A stretch of DNA of 59,078 nucleotides, taken from positions 112,251-171,328 of the forward strand of contig DBQY01000016.1 in assembly GCA_002305805.1 (NCBI GenBank). The letters run 5' to 3'. Positions 1-8,200 of this stretch are shown piece after piece; within the stretch, counting starts at the first letter, position 1; the number at the start of each line of letters is the position of its first letter. Below the pieces are notes generated by a model. That model searched no databases, had not been told where the DNA came from, and saw nothing but the letters and a program-made list of their open reading frames with translations. Source of the stretch: Atopobium sp. UBA1382. Its GTDB lineage: Bacteria; Actinomycetota; Coriobacteriia; Coriobacteriales; Atopobiaceae. The position numbers were made by a program, and so were the translations under genes.

Positions 1-206
1 CTGGAGATCACGGAGCACAGGAGGTCGTGCGTCATGGGTCGTCCCCCGGGGCGCCCGTGCACGCCCATGGTGATGGCGGTCGCCTCGAAGGAGCCGATGC
101 GAATGGGGAGCTGCTGGGAGGAGCCGTCGCCCGCCTGCTCGCGCGTGCGGAGCACGACGAGGGACGCAATCGGCCCCTCGCCCACGACGACGCTCTCTAT
201 GTCCAT
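1..206 (-). CDS. Bifunctional nuclease family protein (DUF151/BFN), 5' part only
   Basis: The first 68 codons of a gene that reads leftward out of the window. It opens MDIESVVVGEGPIASLVVLR and continues with an LPIRIGSFEATAI stretch and a TMGVHGRPGGRPMTHDLL stretch. That pattern (LPI.IG..EA followed by RP.THDLL) is the hallmark of the DUF151/BFN domain, a small conserved protein reported to have nuclease activity in some bacteria and plants. The start at 206 has GAGGAG three to four bases upstream, which is close but usable. The gene is divergent from the tRNA pair at 360. The catalytic half lies outside the window, so activity cannot be judged. Confidence 0.8.
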   Translation of the reverse strand, partial: MDIESVVVGEGPIASLVVLRTREQAGDGSSQQLPIRIGSFEATAITMGVHGRPGGRPMTHDLLCSVIS

Positions 207-317
207 TCTCCTCAGCGGCACGGCACTCCTCTCGTTTTCTCTGCTCGCATATCCTACCCAATAGTTGACGCTTCGCAACTTGGACGGCAACATCGTCAGG
301 AAATTGCAAAAAAGTCG

Positions 318-346
318 TTGACCCCGCGCGGGCAGCTGTGTAATAT
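318..346 (+). promoter_or_regulatory. Promoter of the tRNA-Ile/tRNA-Ala unit
   Basis: TTGACC at 318-323 and TAATAT at 341-346 are separated by exactly 17 bases, a near-consensus housekeeping sigma promoter ending 14 bases before the tRNA-Ile 5' end. It is one of the best promoters in the window, as expected for stable RNA. Confidence 0.85.
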
Positions 347-359
347 ATCTCCTTGCGTT

Positions 360-436
360 GGGCCTGTAGCTCAGTTGGTCAGAGCGTCCGGCTGATAACC
401 GGGAGGTCACAAGTTCGAACCTTGTCAGGCCCACCA
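360..436 (+). tRNA. tRNA-Ile (GAU)
   Basis: Full cloverleaf with acceptor GGGCCTG paired to CAGGCCC, anticodon GAT in the loop CTGATAA, a GTTCGAA T-loop and an encoded CCA at 434-436. It reads isoleucine AUC/AUU codons. Seventy-nine bases separate it from tRNA-Ala. An Ile-Ala pair is usually found in rRNA spacers, but here no rRNA is adjacent. Confidence 0.97.
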
Positions 437-450
437 CTTCCTGACAATAG

Positions 451-495
451 TCGCCCCAGCGTTAGCCGAGTCGCCGCTGGGGCGATTATTATTTT
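451..495 (+). terminator. Hairpin between tRNA-Ile and tRNA-Ala
   Basis: TCGCCCCAGCG and CGCTGGGGCGA form an 11-bp perfect stem around a short loop, followed by TTATTATTTT. It looks like an intrinsic terminator, or a processing or attenuation hairpin, placed directly after tRNA-Ile. No separate promoter is obvious for tRNA-Ala, so some read-through is likely. Confidence 0.6.
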
Positions 496-515
496 CCGGC
501 ACAGGCCGGCCCAGA

Positions 516-591
516 GGGGACGTAGCTCAGCTGGGAGAGCGCGGGCTTTGCAAGCCTGAGGTCGTGGGTTCGATCCCCATCGTCTCCACCA
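516..591 (+). tRNA. tRNA-Ala (UGC)
   Basis: Cloverleaf with acceptor GGGGACG pairing to CGTCTCC (one G-U pair), anticodon TGC in CTTTGCAAG, T-loop GTTCGATCC and an encoded CCA at 589-591. It decodes GCN alanine codons. It is probably co-transcribed with tRNA-Ile from the promoter at 318. Confidence 0.97.
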
Positions 592-601
592 TGCAACGGT
601 T

Positions 602-630
602 CCGGGGCCCCGCGGGCCCCGGTTTTTTCT
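602..630 (+). terminator. Intrinsic terminator after tRNA-Ala
   Basis: CCGGGGCCC and GGGCCCCGG form a GC-rich stem followed by six T residues (623-628), eleven bases after the tRNA CCA end. A textbook rho-independent terminator for the tRNA unit. Confidence 0.85.
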
Positions 631-676
631 TTCATGGGCTTTAGCCCGTGCCGCGCGGTACGCGCGGCACACAAAT

Positions 677-1392
677 CCGCCCGCTCAGCGGGTGGAGGGC
701 ACCAATTGCTACGCAACAAAACACCCTCCCCTCTAGCATGGTGATTGTTCAGGTCGCCAGCCCCGAGGGGATGGTGATTGCCGTGGCCCAGAAGGCCAAC
801 AGCCTCGCGCACACGAAGTGGCTGTGCAATCACCACATCGTGTTCTCGCCAAAGTATAGGCGAAAGGCCATCTACAACGAGTACCGCAGGGACCTGGCGC
901 AGATCTTTCGGGACCTGTGCCAGTGGAAGGGCGTCGAGATCATAGAGGGGCACCTGATGCCCGACCACGTGCACATGCTGGCCGGCATCCCGCCCAAGAT
1001 CAGCGTGTCGAGCTTCATGGGGTACCCGAGGGGGAAGAGCTCGCTGCTCATGTTCGACAGGCACGCGAACCTCAAGCACGAGTTCGGGAACAGGAGGTTC
1101 TGGGCGGAGGGCTACTACGTCTCAACCGCCGGGCCCGACGAGGCGACGATCGCGAAGCACGTCAGGGAGCAGGAGCGCGCCGACATCGCCCAGGACAGGC
1201 CGGGCGTCAAGGAGTACGAGGACCCCTTCGCGAGGGGCCCGCAGGGCGGGTAGGCGCGCCGCCGGTTCGACCGGCGCGCCACGAGCCAGGGGGCTATCGG
1301 GCCTGAACGCCAGTTCAGGCCAGGGGCTTGAGCCCCTGGCCTGGGACCCTAGGGTTATACCCTAAGAGCAGACCACCCGCTGTGCGGGTGGT
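677..1392 (+). mobile_element. IS200-type insertion sequence (approximate ends)
   Basis: A single TnpA gene is flanked by subterminal palindromes rather than terminal inverted repeats, as in the IS200/IS605 family, which moves as single-stranded DNA and recognises hairpins at each end. The left hairpin (677-695, CCGCCCGCT/AGCGGGTGG) and right hairpin (1372-1392, ACCACCCGC/GCGGGTGGT) are versions of one sequence, which supports their role as end signals. Further hairpins sit at 637-648, 1298-1320, 1319-1340 and 1350-1362. The true cleavage points cannot be fixed from one copy. There is no TnpB gene. Confidence 0.7.
783..1253 (+). CDS. tnpA: IS200-family transposase TnpA, catalytic Tyr replaced by His
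   Basis: A 156-aa HUH single-strand transposase by similarity to IS200 TnpA: SLAHTKW near the N-terminus, HIVFSPKYRRK, the metal-binding PDHVHML (HUH) motif, IPPKISVSSFMGY and FWAEGYYVST. The nucleophilic tyrosine normally lies in a K/D-Y-I-x-x-Q segment after this. Here the segment reads IAKHVREQE, with a CAC codon at 1158-1160, so the expected Tyr is His, one transition from TAC. If that alignment is right the enzyme cannot form the 5'-phosphotyrosine link. The GTG start at 783 matches family length and uses GAGGGG at 765-770. An in-frame ATG at 771 is the alternative. Confidence 0.85.
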   Translation: MAQKANSLAHTKWLCNHHIVFSPKYRRKAIYNEYRRDLAQIFRDLCQWKGVEIIEGHLMPDHVHMLAGIPPKISVSSFMGYPRGKSSLLMFDRHANLKHEFGNRRFWAEGYYVSTAGPDEATIAKHVREQERADIAQDRPGVKEYEDPFARGPQGG

Positions 1393-1611
1393 CCTGATTT
1401 TGAGCGCACTGTCGACTGGCCCCTCAAACCGAGCGGTGCATTGGGGTCTCGTGAGTAAACAGATACCTCCCCCCAACTGGACTAACGACGCCGCTAACAC
1501 CTTGTTTACACAAAAGTACTTGAAAAATAGGCACGGGGAGTATGGTCAAAGCTGAGTTTTCAGCTAGGTGCAAGGTGCCGTCCGACGGGCGGCCGCCGAG
1601 AAGGGACAGAG
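1254..1611. other. Intergenic: IS200 right-end hairpins and adhesin promoter region
   Basis: The left part carries three consecutive palindromes (1298-1320, 1319-1340, 1372-1392) belonging to the IS200 right end. The right part (1490-1560) is AT-rich. TTTACA at 1505-1510 and TTGAAA at 1520-1525 are candidate -35 boxes for the surface-protein gene at 1612, but no good -10 match is correctly spaced. No further gene is seen. Confidence 0.5.
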
Positions 1612-4600
1612 ATGGAGAAGAGACGAACACGGCTCCCGCTGCTCGCGGTCCTCGCCGTGGCGCTCGCGGCTGTCATCGGCTTCGCGCCGAAGACGGCGTG
1701 GGCTGTCGAGGTGAATAATGCTGAAAGCCTGAAAACAGAGCTTGCAGCGGCCGATGGCGATGAGGCGGTTACTCTGACGGGGAACGTTGAACTTACCGAG
1801 TCACTGAGCGTTGCGGGTGCCAAGACCCTCGATTTGAACGGCAAGAGCATTACCGGTAAATGCGACGTGTTGATCAATGTACCCGCTGAATCCGTACTTA
1901 CCATTCGAGATTCGGAGGATGGCACGGGTTTAATTTCCGGAGGAGCCGGTCAGTCCGGCGCGGCATTGGAAGTTGCGGGCACGCTGAATCTCGAGAGCGG
2001 TTCAATTAAATCGACCAATGCCGCAAGTCCCGTTGCAATTACCGGCGAGAGCGCCGAACTGAATATGACTGGTGGCGCGATCATAAACGAAAGCACGTGG
2101 TCACGATCTGAGCTTCCTGTTCTTCAGGGTGTCAGCGCTAGGGACGGCGCTGATGTGAACATAAGCGGTGGCACGGTAGATGCGCCGAATCCGGAGGGCT
2201 GTGGAGTCAGAGCCTACGGTTCCGACGTCGCGCTCTCGGGCTCGGGCGTCATCAGTGGCTACTACGGTCTGTTCCTGTTTAACGATAACAATGACAACAC
2301 CTTTGAGAGCAAACCATCGTCCTTCAATATGACTGACGGCACTATTGACTGCACGGTCTACGCGATTGGTGGCAACAACACATCCTCGGCAGGGTGCGAG
2401 GCAACCATTTGGGATGGCGTTATCAAGTCAAGTGATGAGGAAGTCTGCGTATATTGGCCGATGGAGGGCCGGCTCACGATTTCGGGCGGAACCTTCACGG
2501 GTGGCACAGCGCTTGAGATCAAGATGGGCGAGCTCAACATATCCGGGGGCACGTTCAAGAGCAGGGACGCCTATATGTCCGTGTTCAACGGAGGCAGCGC
2601 CTATGAGGACGGCTCCGCGCTCAAGATCGTGGGTCAGCAGTATGGAGCGAGTGAGGGACAGTACATCGTTTCGCCCAGCCTGAAGGTGGACATTACCGGC
2701 GGAGAGTTTTCGAGTGTGCACGGCAATGCCATATCTGTGTACAGCCTCGACCAGACGGTGGACATCTCTGGTAGAACCCTCACTACTGACGTGATGATTG
2801 GCGACAATGCCGTGCTCTCGTCTGCTGACGGCAGAGATGCCGTGCGCGTGCTAAGCAAGAATGACTTCACGCCGGAATCTGGCATTGGGGTTAAGACAAG
2901 CAAGACGACAATCAAGTACGCGTCGCTGGCGAATGCTGCCGCAGTTGCGGATGGCACCACAAACACGAATGCGGGCGGCGGCATTGAAGCCGAGGAAATC
3001 AAGACGCTCTTCACCTCACTTGCGAACGCCACGGCTTCTTCAGACGATGCGAAGGAGCCCATCTCGAAAATCACCCTTCTTCGTGATGTCGACGAGGACG
3101 TAACCATTCCCGCGGGCGCCGACGTCGCGATTGACCTCGGCACGCACGACCTCTCCGGCACCATCAACAACGAGGGCAAGCTCTCGCTCACCGCGGCCAA
3201 AGATAACGGTGGCAGCCTGATTGGCCAGGTCATCGGCAGTGGTACCACGTCGGGCATCGACACCATTACCGTTGCGGTCGCCCAGATTGGCGACAAGACC
3301 TACTCCACCATCGCTGACGCCATCAAGGCCGCCGGCAACCAGGACACCATCGTTCTTCTCGCCGACGTGCACGAGTCCATCATCATCCCGGCTGACAAGA
3401 CCATCACGCTCGACCTCGCCGGCTTCGCGCTGACTAACGGCACCGACTCTGACACCATCAGCAACTACGGCACGCTCGTGGTCAAGGACTCCGAGGGCAC
3501 GGGCGTCGTGGACAACCTCAACCACGGCAAGGCTGCCATCAACAACTACACCACCGGCGTCGCTACGCTGAATGGCGGCACGTTCCGTCGCTCTATGGAG
3601 GCCGGCACCGCTGGTGATGCGAATGGCAACAACTCCTACTACTACACGATTAGGAACAAGGGCATGATGACGCTCAACGCGGGCGTCACCGTTGAGTCGC
3701 TGCTCTCGGACGGGTCCTTCTCCAAGCTCTCGAGCGTCATCTGCAACGGCTTCAGGAACCCCGACGAGCTTGAAGAGTATCAGGGCAAGAACCCCACCCT
3801 CGTCATCGACGGCGCGACCATCCGCGGCGGTCTCTACGTCAAGAACGACTACTACGGCGTCATCGACATGCGCTCCGGTGACGTCATGGGCAGCAGCGCC
3901 GGTATCTTCAACTACGGAACGGCCACCATCTCCGGCGGCACCGTGAGCGTCGAGCGTGCCGACCGCTACGCCGTGTGGAACTACGCGAAGGAGGACAAGG
4001 GGGGCAACCCTGCGGACCTGACCATCACGGGGGGCACGTTCAACGCTACCGGCGAGAACCAGTCCGCCGTGCACCAGACCGTAAACGACCAGTTCTGCGG
4101 CACGATCGCCATCTCCGGCGGCACCTTCAACGGCGCCATCACCGCTGACGAGAACGCGCCCGAGCCCAACGCCGGCATCGCCATCTCCGGCGGCACCTTC
4201 GACCACCAGCCGGCTGCGGAGTACCTGGCCGAGGGCTTCGTCCCCAACAAACTTCCCGGGGGCGGTTTCGGTGTGCACAAGCACACCCTCGTCGAGCACC
4301 CGGCCAAGGCCCCGACCTGCACCGAGGCCGGCAACATTCGGTACTGGCAGTGCTCGGTCTGCGGTGCGCAGTTCACCGACACCGAGGGCACCACGCCGGT
4401 GACCTGCAGCGTCGAGCTCGAGGCGACCGGTCACGAGCTCAAGCGCGTGCCCGCCCGCGAGGCCACGGCTGACGCCAAGGGCAACGTCGAGTTCTGGTAC
4501 TGCTCCACCTGCGGCGACATCTTCCTCGACGGCGCCGCGACCAAGCCCGCGACCCTGGACGACGTGCTCGTCCCGGCGACCGGCGAGCAGCCCGTCGTGA

Positions 4601-4986
4601 AGCACACCGTCACGCTGGTCTACGGCACGGGCAAGACCGAGACCGTCGAGGTCGCCAACGGCGCCCTCCTGGCGATGCCGGAGACCCCGACCTACGACGG
4701 CTACACGTTCCTCGCCTGGTACACCGACGAGGGCCTGACCCAGGAGTACGACTTCTCGACCCCGGTGACCGGCGACCTCACGCTCTACGCCGGCTGGCTC
4801 CCCGCCGGCCAGCAGGGCGGCGGCGGGCCGGTGACCACGCCCGAGCAGAAGCCCGCGGCGGACGAGAAGAACGACCAGCTCGCGCAGACGAGCGACCCGA
4901 CCAGCCTCGTGCCGGTCGCCGTCGCCGGCGCGGCCGGCGTAAGCGCCCTGGCCGGCGCGCTCGTCGCGCGCAGGCGCCAGCGCTAG
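1612..4986 (+). CDS. Wall-anchored surface protein with beta-helix (ISGGTF) repeats
   Basis: A 1,124-aa secreted surface protein. Residues 1-31 are a signal peptide (MEKRRTR, hydrophobic core, cleavage after AWA). The body holds many short ISGGTF/NISGGT-type units spaced like the coils of a right-handed beta-helix. From about residue 885 there are two Cys-pair repeats (YWQCSVCGAQFTD, FWYCSTCGDIFLD), then a Listeria-Bacteroides (InlB B-type) repeat (GYTFLAWYTDEG), and a C-terminal anchor LAQTSDPTS, hydrophobic segment, RRRQR. LAQTS replaces LPXTG, so the sorting sequence is a variant. The 5' half (about 1705-3060) uses more A/T-ending codons than the 3' half, suggesting a mosaic gene. Likely role: adhesion or surface decoration (inference). 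Confidence 0.85.
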   Translation: MEKRRTRLPLLAVLAVALAAVIGFAPKTAWAVEVNNAESLKTELAAADGDEAVTLTGNVELTESLSVAGAKTLDLNGKSITGKCDVLINVPAESVLTIRDSEDGTGLISGGAGQSGAALEVAGTLNLESGSIKSTNAASPVAITGESAELNMTGGAIINESTWSRSELPVLQGVSARDGADVNISGGTVDAPNPEGCGVRAYGSDVALSGSGVISGYYGLFLFNDNNDNTFESKPSSFNMTDGTIDCTVYAIGGNNTSSAGCEATIWDGVIKSSDEEVCVYWPMEGRLTISGGTFTGGTALEIKMGELNISGGTFKSRDAYMSVFNGGSAYEDGSALKIVGQQYGASEGQYIVSPSLKVDITGGEFSSVHGNAISVYSLDQTVDISGRTLTTDVMIGDNAVLSSADGRDAVRVLSKNDFTPESGIGVKTSKTTIKYASLANAAAVADGTTNTNAGGGIEAEEIKTLFTSLANATASSDDAKEPISKITLLRDVDEDVTIPAGADVAIDLGTHDLSGTINNEGKLSLTAAKDNGGSLIGQVIGSGTTSGIDTITVAVAQIGDKTYSTIADAIKAAGNQDTIVLLADVHESIIIPADKTITLDLAGFALTNGTDSDTISNYGTLVVKDSEGTGVVDNLNHGKAAINNYTTGVATLNGGTFRRSMEAGTAGDANGNNSYYYTIRNKGMMTLNAGVTVESLLSDGSFSKLSSVICNGFRNPDELEEYQGKNPTLVIDGATIRGGLYVKNDYYGVIDMRSGDVMGSSAGIFNYGTATISGGTVSVERADRYAVWNYAKEDKGGNPADLTITGGTFNATGENQSAVHQTVNDQFCGTIAISGGTFNGAITADENAPEPNAGIAISGGTFDHQPAAEYLAEGFVPNKLPGGGFGVHKHTLVEHPAKAPTCTEAGNIRYWQCSVCGAQFTDTEGTTPVTCSVELEATGHELKRVPAREATADAKGNVEFWYCSTCGDIFLDGAATKPATLDDVLVPATGEQPVVKHTVTLVYGTGKTETVEVANGALLAMPETPTYDGYTFLAWYTDEGLTQEYDFSTPVTGDLTLYAGWLPAGQQGGGGPVTTPEQKPAADEKNDQLAQTSDPTSLVPVAVAGAAGVSALAGALVARRRQR

Positions 4987-5050
4987 TCCTTCTCGGCTGG
5001 TGACATAGCTCCGAGCGAGGGGCGGTCCGGACGACCCGGGCCGCCCCTTT
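4945..5050 (+). repeat. 106-bp direct repeat, copy 1 (sorting-signal tail plus terminator)
   Basis: Identical base for base to 9115-9220. It covers the last 14 sense codons of the surface protein, the stop codon, the 3' untranslated stretch and the terminator stem. Identity extends through non-coding DNA, so it reflects recent duplication or gene conversion rather than protein-level selection. Confidence 0.9.
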
Positions 5051-5051
5051 T
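5019..5051 (+). terminator. Intrinsic terminator of first surface-protein gene
   Basis: GGGGCGG and CCGCCCC pair around a 15-base loop that itself contains TCCGG/CCCGGG-like pairing. Four T residues follow. Part of the 106-bp repeat. Confidence 0.8.
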
Positions 5052-5180
5052 GCTGCAGGGTCCCCTGCGCTGGCGTTTGTCGGGGGAGGGGCCATGTTTT
5101 ACCCGTGGGCAATGTGAGTTCGAGTAAAATCAGGCTGATAATCTGTGCTCAGGTGCACGTGTATTTGGATGGAGTTGACT

Positions 5181-5233
5181 ATGAGGCTGGCTCGGAAGCT
5201 TGCTCGCGGGTTCGTACGGAATGCCAGGGGGGG
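5181..5233 (+). other. Out-of-frame leader and G7 tract of the second surface protein
   Basis: ATG at 5181 has GGAG six bases upstream and encodes MRLARKLARGFVRNARGG, a basic n-region typical of signal peptides, but then stops after a few codons. The hydrophobic part (VALFALSLALVVG...ALA) lies one frame away, in the frame of the main coding region. The frames meet at GGGGGGG (5227-5233). With six G the two parts would join into one perfect signal peptide. Either a sequencing error or a phase-variable homopolymer would explain this. Confidence 0.75.
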
Positions 5234-8200
5234 TAGCGCTTTTTGCGCTTAGTCTCGCGCTTGTCGTGGGTGTGTCCGTTGTCCCCGTACCCGCGCTTGC
5301 GGAGCCGACCACGGAAGTCTGCGGAGCCTTCACGGTGACCGTAGCCGACGGCGACGAAGCAACCTATAGCTACAGTGGTGGCGTGCTGTCGATAACCGGC
5401 GGCACGCTGACCGTTGCCAACACTGATCCCGCGACGCCGACAGACGACCGCGTCCAGATTTCCGGCCAGGTCGACGTCACCTTCGCAGGCGTGAACATCG
5501 AGAGCTTTGGGAGCGGGGGAGATTATCCTGTCGACGTCGATGACTACGAAGGCACCGAGGTAACGATTTGCCTTGTGAACCAGAATCGTCTCGTCTCGCA
5601 CGGCAATGACACCGCTGCTCTTAACAAAAGCCGCGGTCAGAGTGGAGATAGCGACAAGAGCAAGCTGACCATCACCAGCGCATCGGGCGACGGGAGCACC
5701 GAGGGCTCTCTCGTTGTTGAGGCCAGCGGAAGCCGCTCTGCCGCAATCGGTGGTAGCGGCCAACGAGGCGATGTCTCCGACGTCACTATTGCGGGCGGCA
5801 CCATTACCGCTTCGGTGCAGAGCGGTGCCGCCATCGGTGCGACGGACGGTGGTTCGACATGGCGCATGGTCATCTCGGGCGGGATCGTCAAGACCGAGGG
5901 CGGAGACGGCCTCGGGGCCGTTCATGATCCCGGCGGACTAAGCGAGTTCAAGATCACGGGCGGGTATGTGGTTACCACGGCGTACCGGGGCAGCACGCCC
6001 ACGGGTGGCCTTGTGAGCACGGACGGCGGCAACAGCTTCGTCGCCCGCGGGAAGTGCGAGCTGCCGGCGTCCCAGAGCCCGCTCACGACCCAGGACCTGA
6101 CCATCGAAACGGGCGCGGAGCTCACCATCCCTGAGGGCGCTACCTTGACGACGAAAGGAACGGTGATTAACAACGGCACCGTGTCGGGCGCGGGAACGCT
6201 AAAGAGCGAGGGCACGTTCTACAACAACGGCACGATTGGCGACGAGGTCGTCGAGGGTGACGTCACGGAGCAGTTGGTGACCGTTGAGCGCGGAACCGTG
6301 AACGGCTTTACAGAGCCGCAGGTCGTTACCGCCGGAACGACTGTGACGATCAAGGCGGACGAGGTCAAGGGCATGGTGTTCTCCGGCTGGGAGATCACGA
6401 TGGGCCACGGGTTTGAGATCGCTGACCCCAGCTCTGCCGAGACCACCTTTACGATGCCCGAGGGCAGCTGCGTCACGGTGCGCCCGACCTATCGGTATCT
6501 GTTCGGCACGATCGTGACCGAAGCGGGGGAGGAGATACCCGTCACGAGTGGGGAATCGTACGGTATGTCCAGCGCGCTCCGAGAAGTTAACTGGCAGGAC
6601 TATCCCAACAGCACGCTCGTGCTCACTGCTCCCGACGATACGGCCGTGGGCGTAAGTTCCGACTTGAGATTGTATGAGTGGCCCGAGGGCGCGACGGTCG
6701 ACCTGAACGGGCGGACGATGCGTGTCTCTGAATTTTGGATGATGCCTGAGAGCGGTTCGAGGTTGACTATCTGTAACGGAACCCTGTCGGGAGACAGGGG
6801 GTTGCGCATTATGGACACTCAGCTCACGTTGAGAGGTGTGGTGCTGGCGACTGAGGGCTCGGCTAGCCTTGCGGTCATGGTCAATAGCGGTTCCCTAGTG
6901 TTTGAGGGGGACGCGTGTTTTGCCGACAGTGTGTTAAGAGTGAGCGTTGTAGGGTACGGCGGAAGTGTGACGATGCCCTGCGCGCTAGCGAAAAGCGTGG
7001 ATCTGCAAGTGGGCGACGAGGTCGGCATCAATAGGATTCACTCGTGGACCACGGGTGAGGACGGAGCGGAGACTTGCTCGTCCTGTGATCTCGCGCGTGG
7101 TGTCGCCGAAGTTACGCTCAGTCCGGCAGTCGACTTTGTGTACGACGGAGAACCTCTGGCGGCTGCCGATATGGGCGTCAGCGCGTTCTGTGACGGAGCC
7201 GTTTGCTCCGACAAGGTGGTCTTCTCATATGTTGAGGAGCGTACCGATGGAATGCCAACGCAGTCTAGGACCGGACTGCCGAGGTATGCGGGCACCTACC
7301 GGGTGACGGCGACGCTGTACGGCGCCTCGACGGAAGATACCGCGTACGACACCGTCTCACAGACCGTGGAGGTCGAGATAGCGCCCAAGCCAGTGACGGT
7401 GCGCTATGAGGGGATGGTCACGGCGAACAACAAGGTCTATGACGGAACTCAAAACGCTTCGATTTCTGGAGTCGATTCAGACACCGATTTCACGATCGAG
7501 GGCGTTGTGGGTAACGATCAGGGTTGGGTTTGGCTACGTTTTGACGGCGTGTACGGGGAGTTCAACGATTCCTCTGTCGGTGAGAATAAGCCGGTCTCCG
7601 TTCTTCTCGACAACCCCAGTCTTTCGGATGACAACTACACGCTCGACAGCAACGAGGTGGCCCTCTCGACTTCCGTGACCGCCTCGATTTCGCAACGTCC
7701 CGTGACGCTCTCGTGGCAGAACACCGAGGGGCGCTACTTCGGTGACGGCAAGGTCGTCACGGCGAGCGTTGTGAACGCGATCGAGGGTGATGACGTTGTC
7801 GCTCAGGTGACGGACGGCGATAAGCGCGAGGTGGGGACCTACACCGCGTCGGCCGAGCTCGCGGGCGCGAACGCGGGCAACTATGCTCTTGCAGCAGGCG
7901 CGCAGACAAGCGCTGAGTACAAGATCTCCCCGGCCGTGGTGACGCCGGAGGGGACCCAGACGATCGTGACCAACGAGGTGGGGGAGCCCACGAACACGTT
8001 CGTCTTTGGCGACACGATCGTCGTTCGCGTGGTGCCCGCGCTTTCGAGCGTCGACGCCGACAATGGTCCCGCGTCGACGGACGCGACCGCTCGAGCGCTC
8101 ACGGCTCCCGAGCCGGAACAGATGGCGCTCTACTACGGCGGGATGCAGATCTCAGAGCCCGCGAGCGCAGCCGACGATGGCTCGTACACCATGACCTATG

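Noticed and set aside
648..770. Upstream extension of the IS200 transposase to 648
   Set aside because: Those residues are absent from the family, lack a ribosome site and overlap the left-end hairpin.
3040..5112. 690-codon minus-strand open frame opposite the first surface protein
   Set aside because: Opposes a clear secreted protein with signal peptide and anchor; Gly/Val/Arg/Asp-rich shadow.
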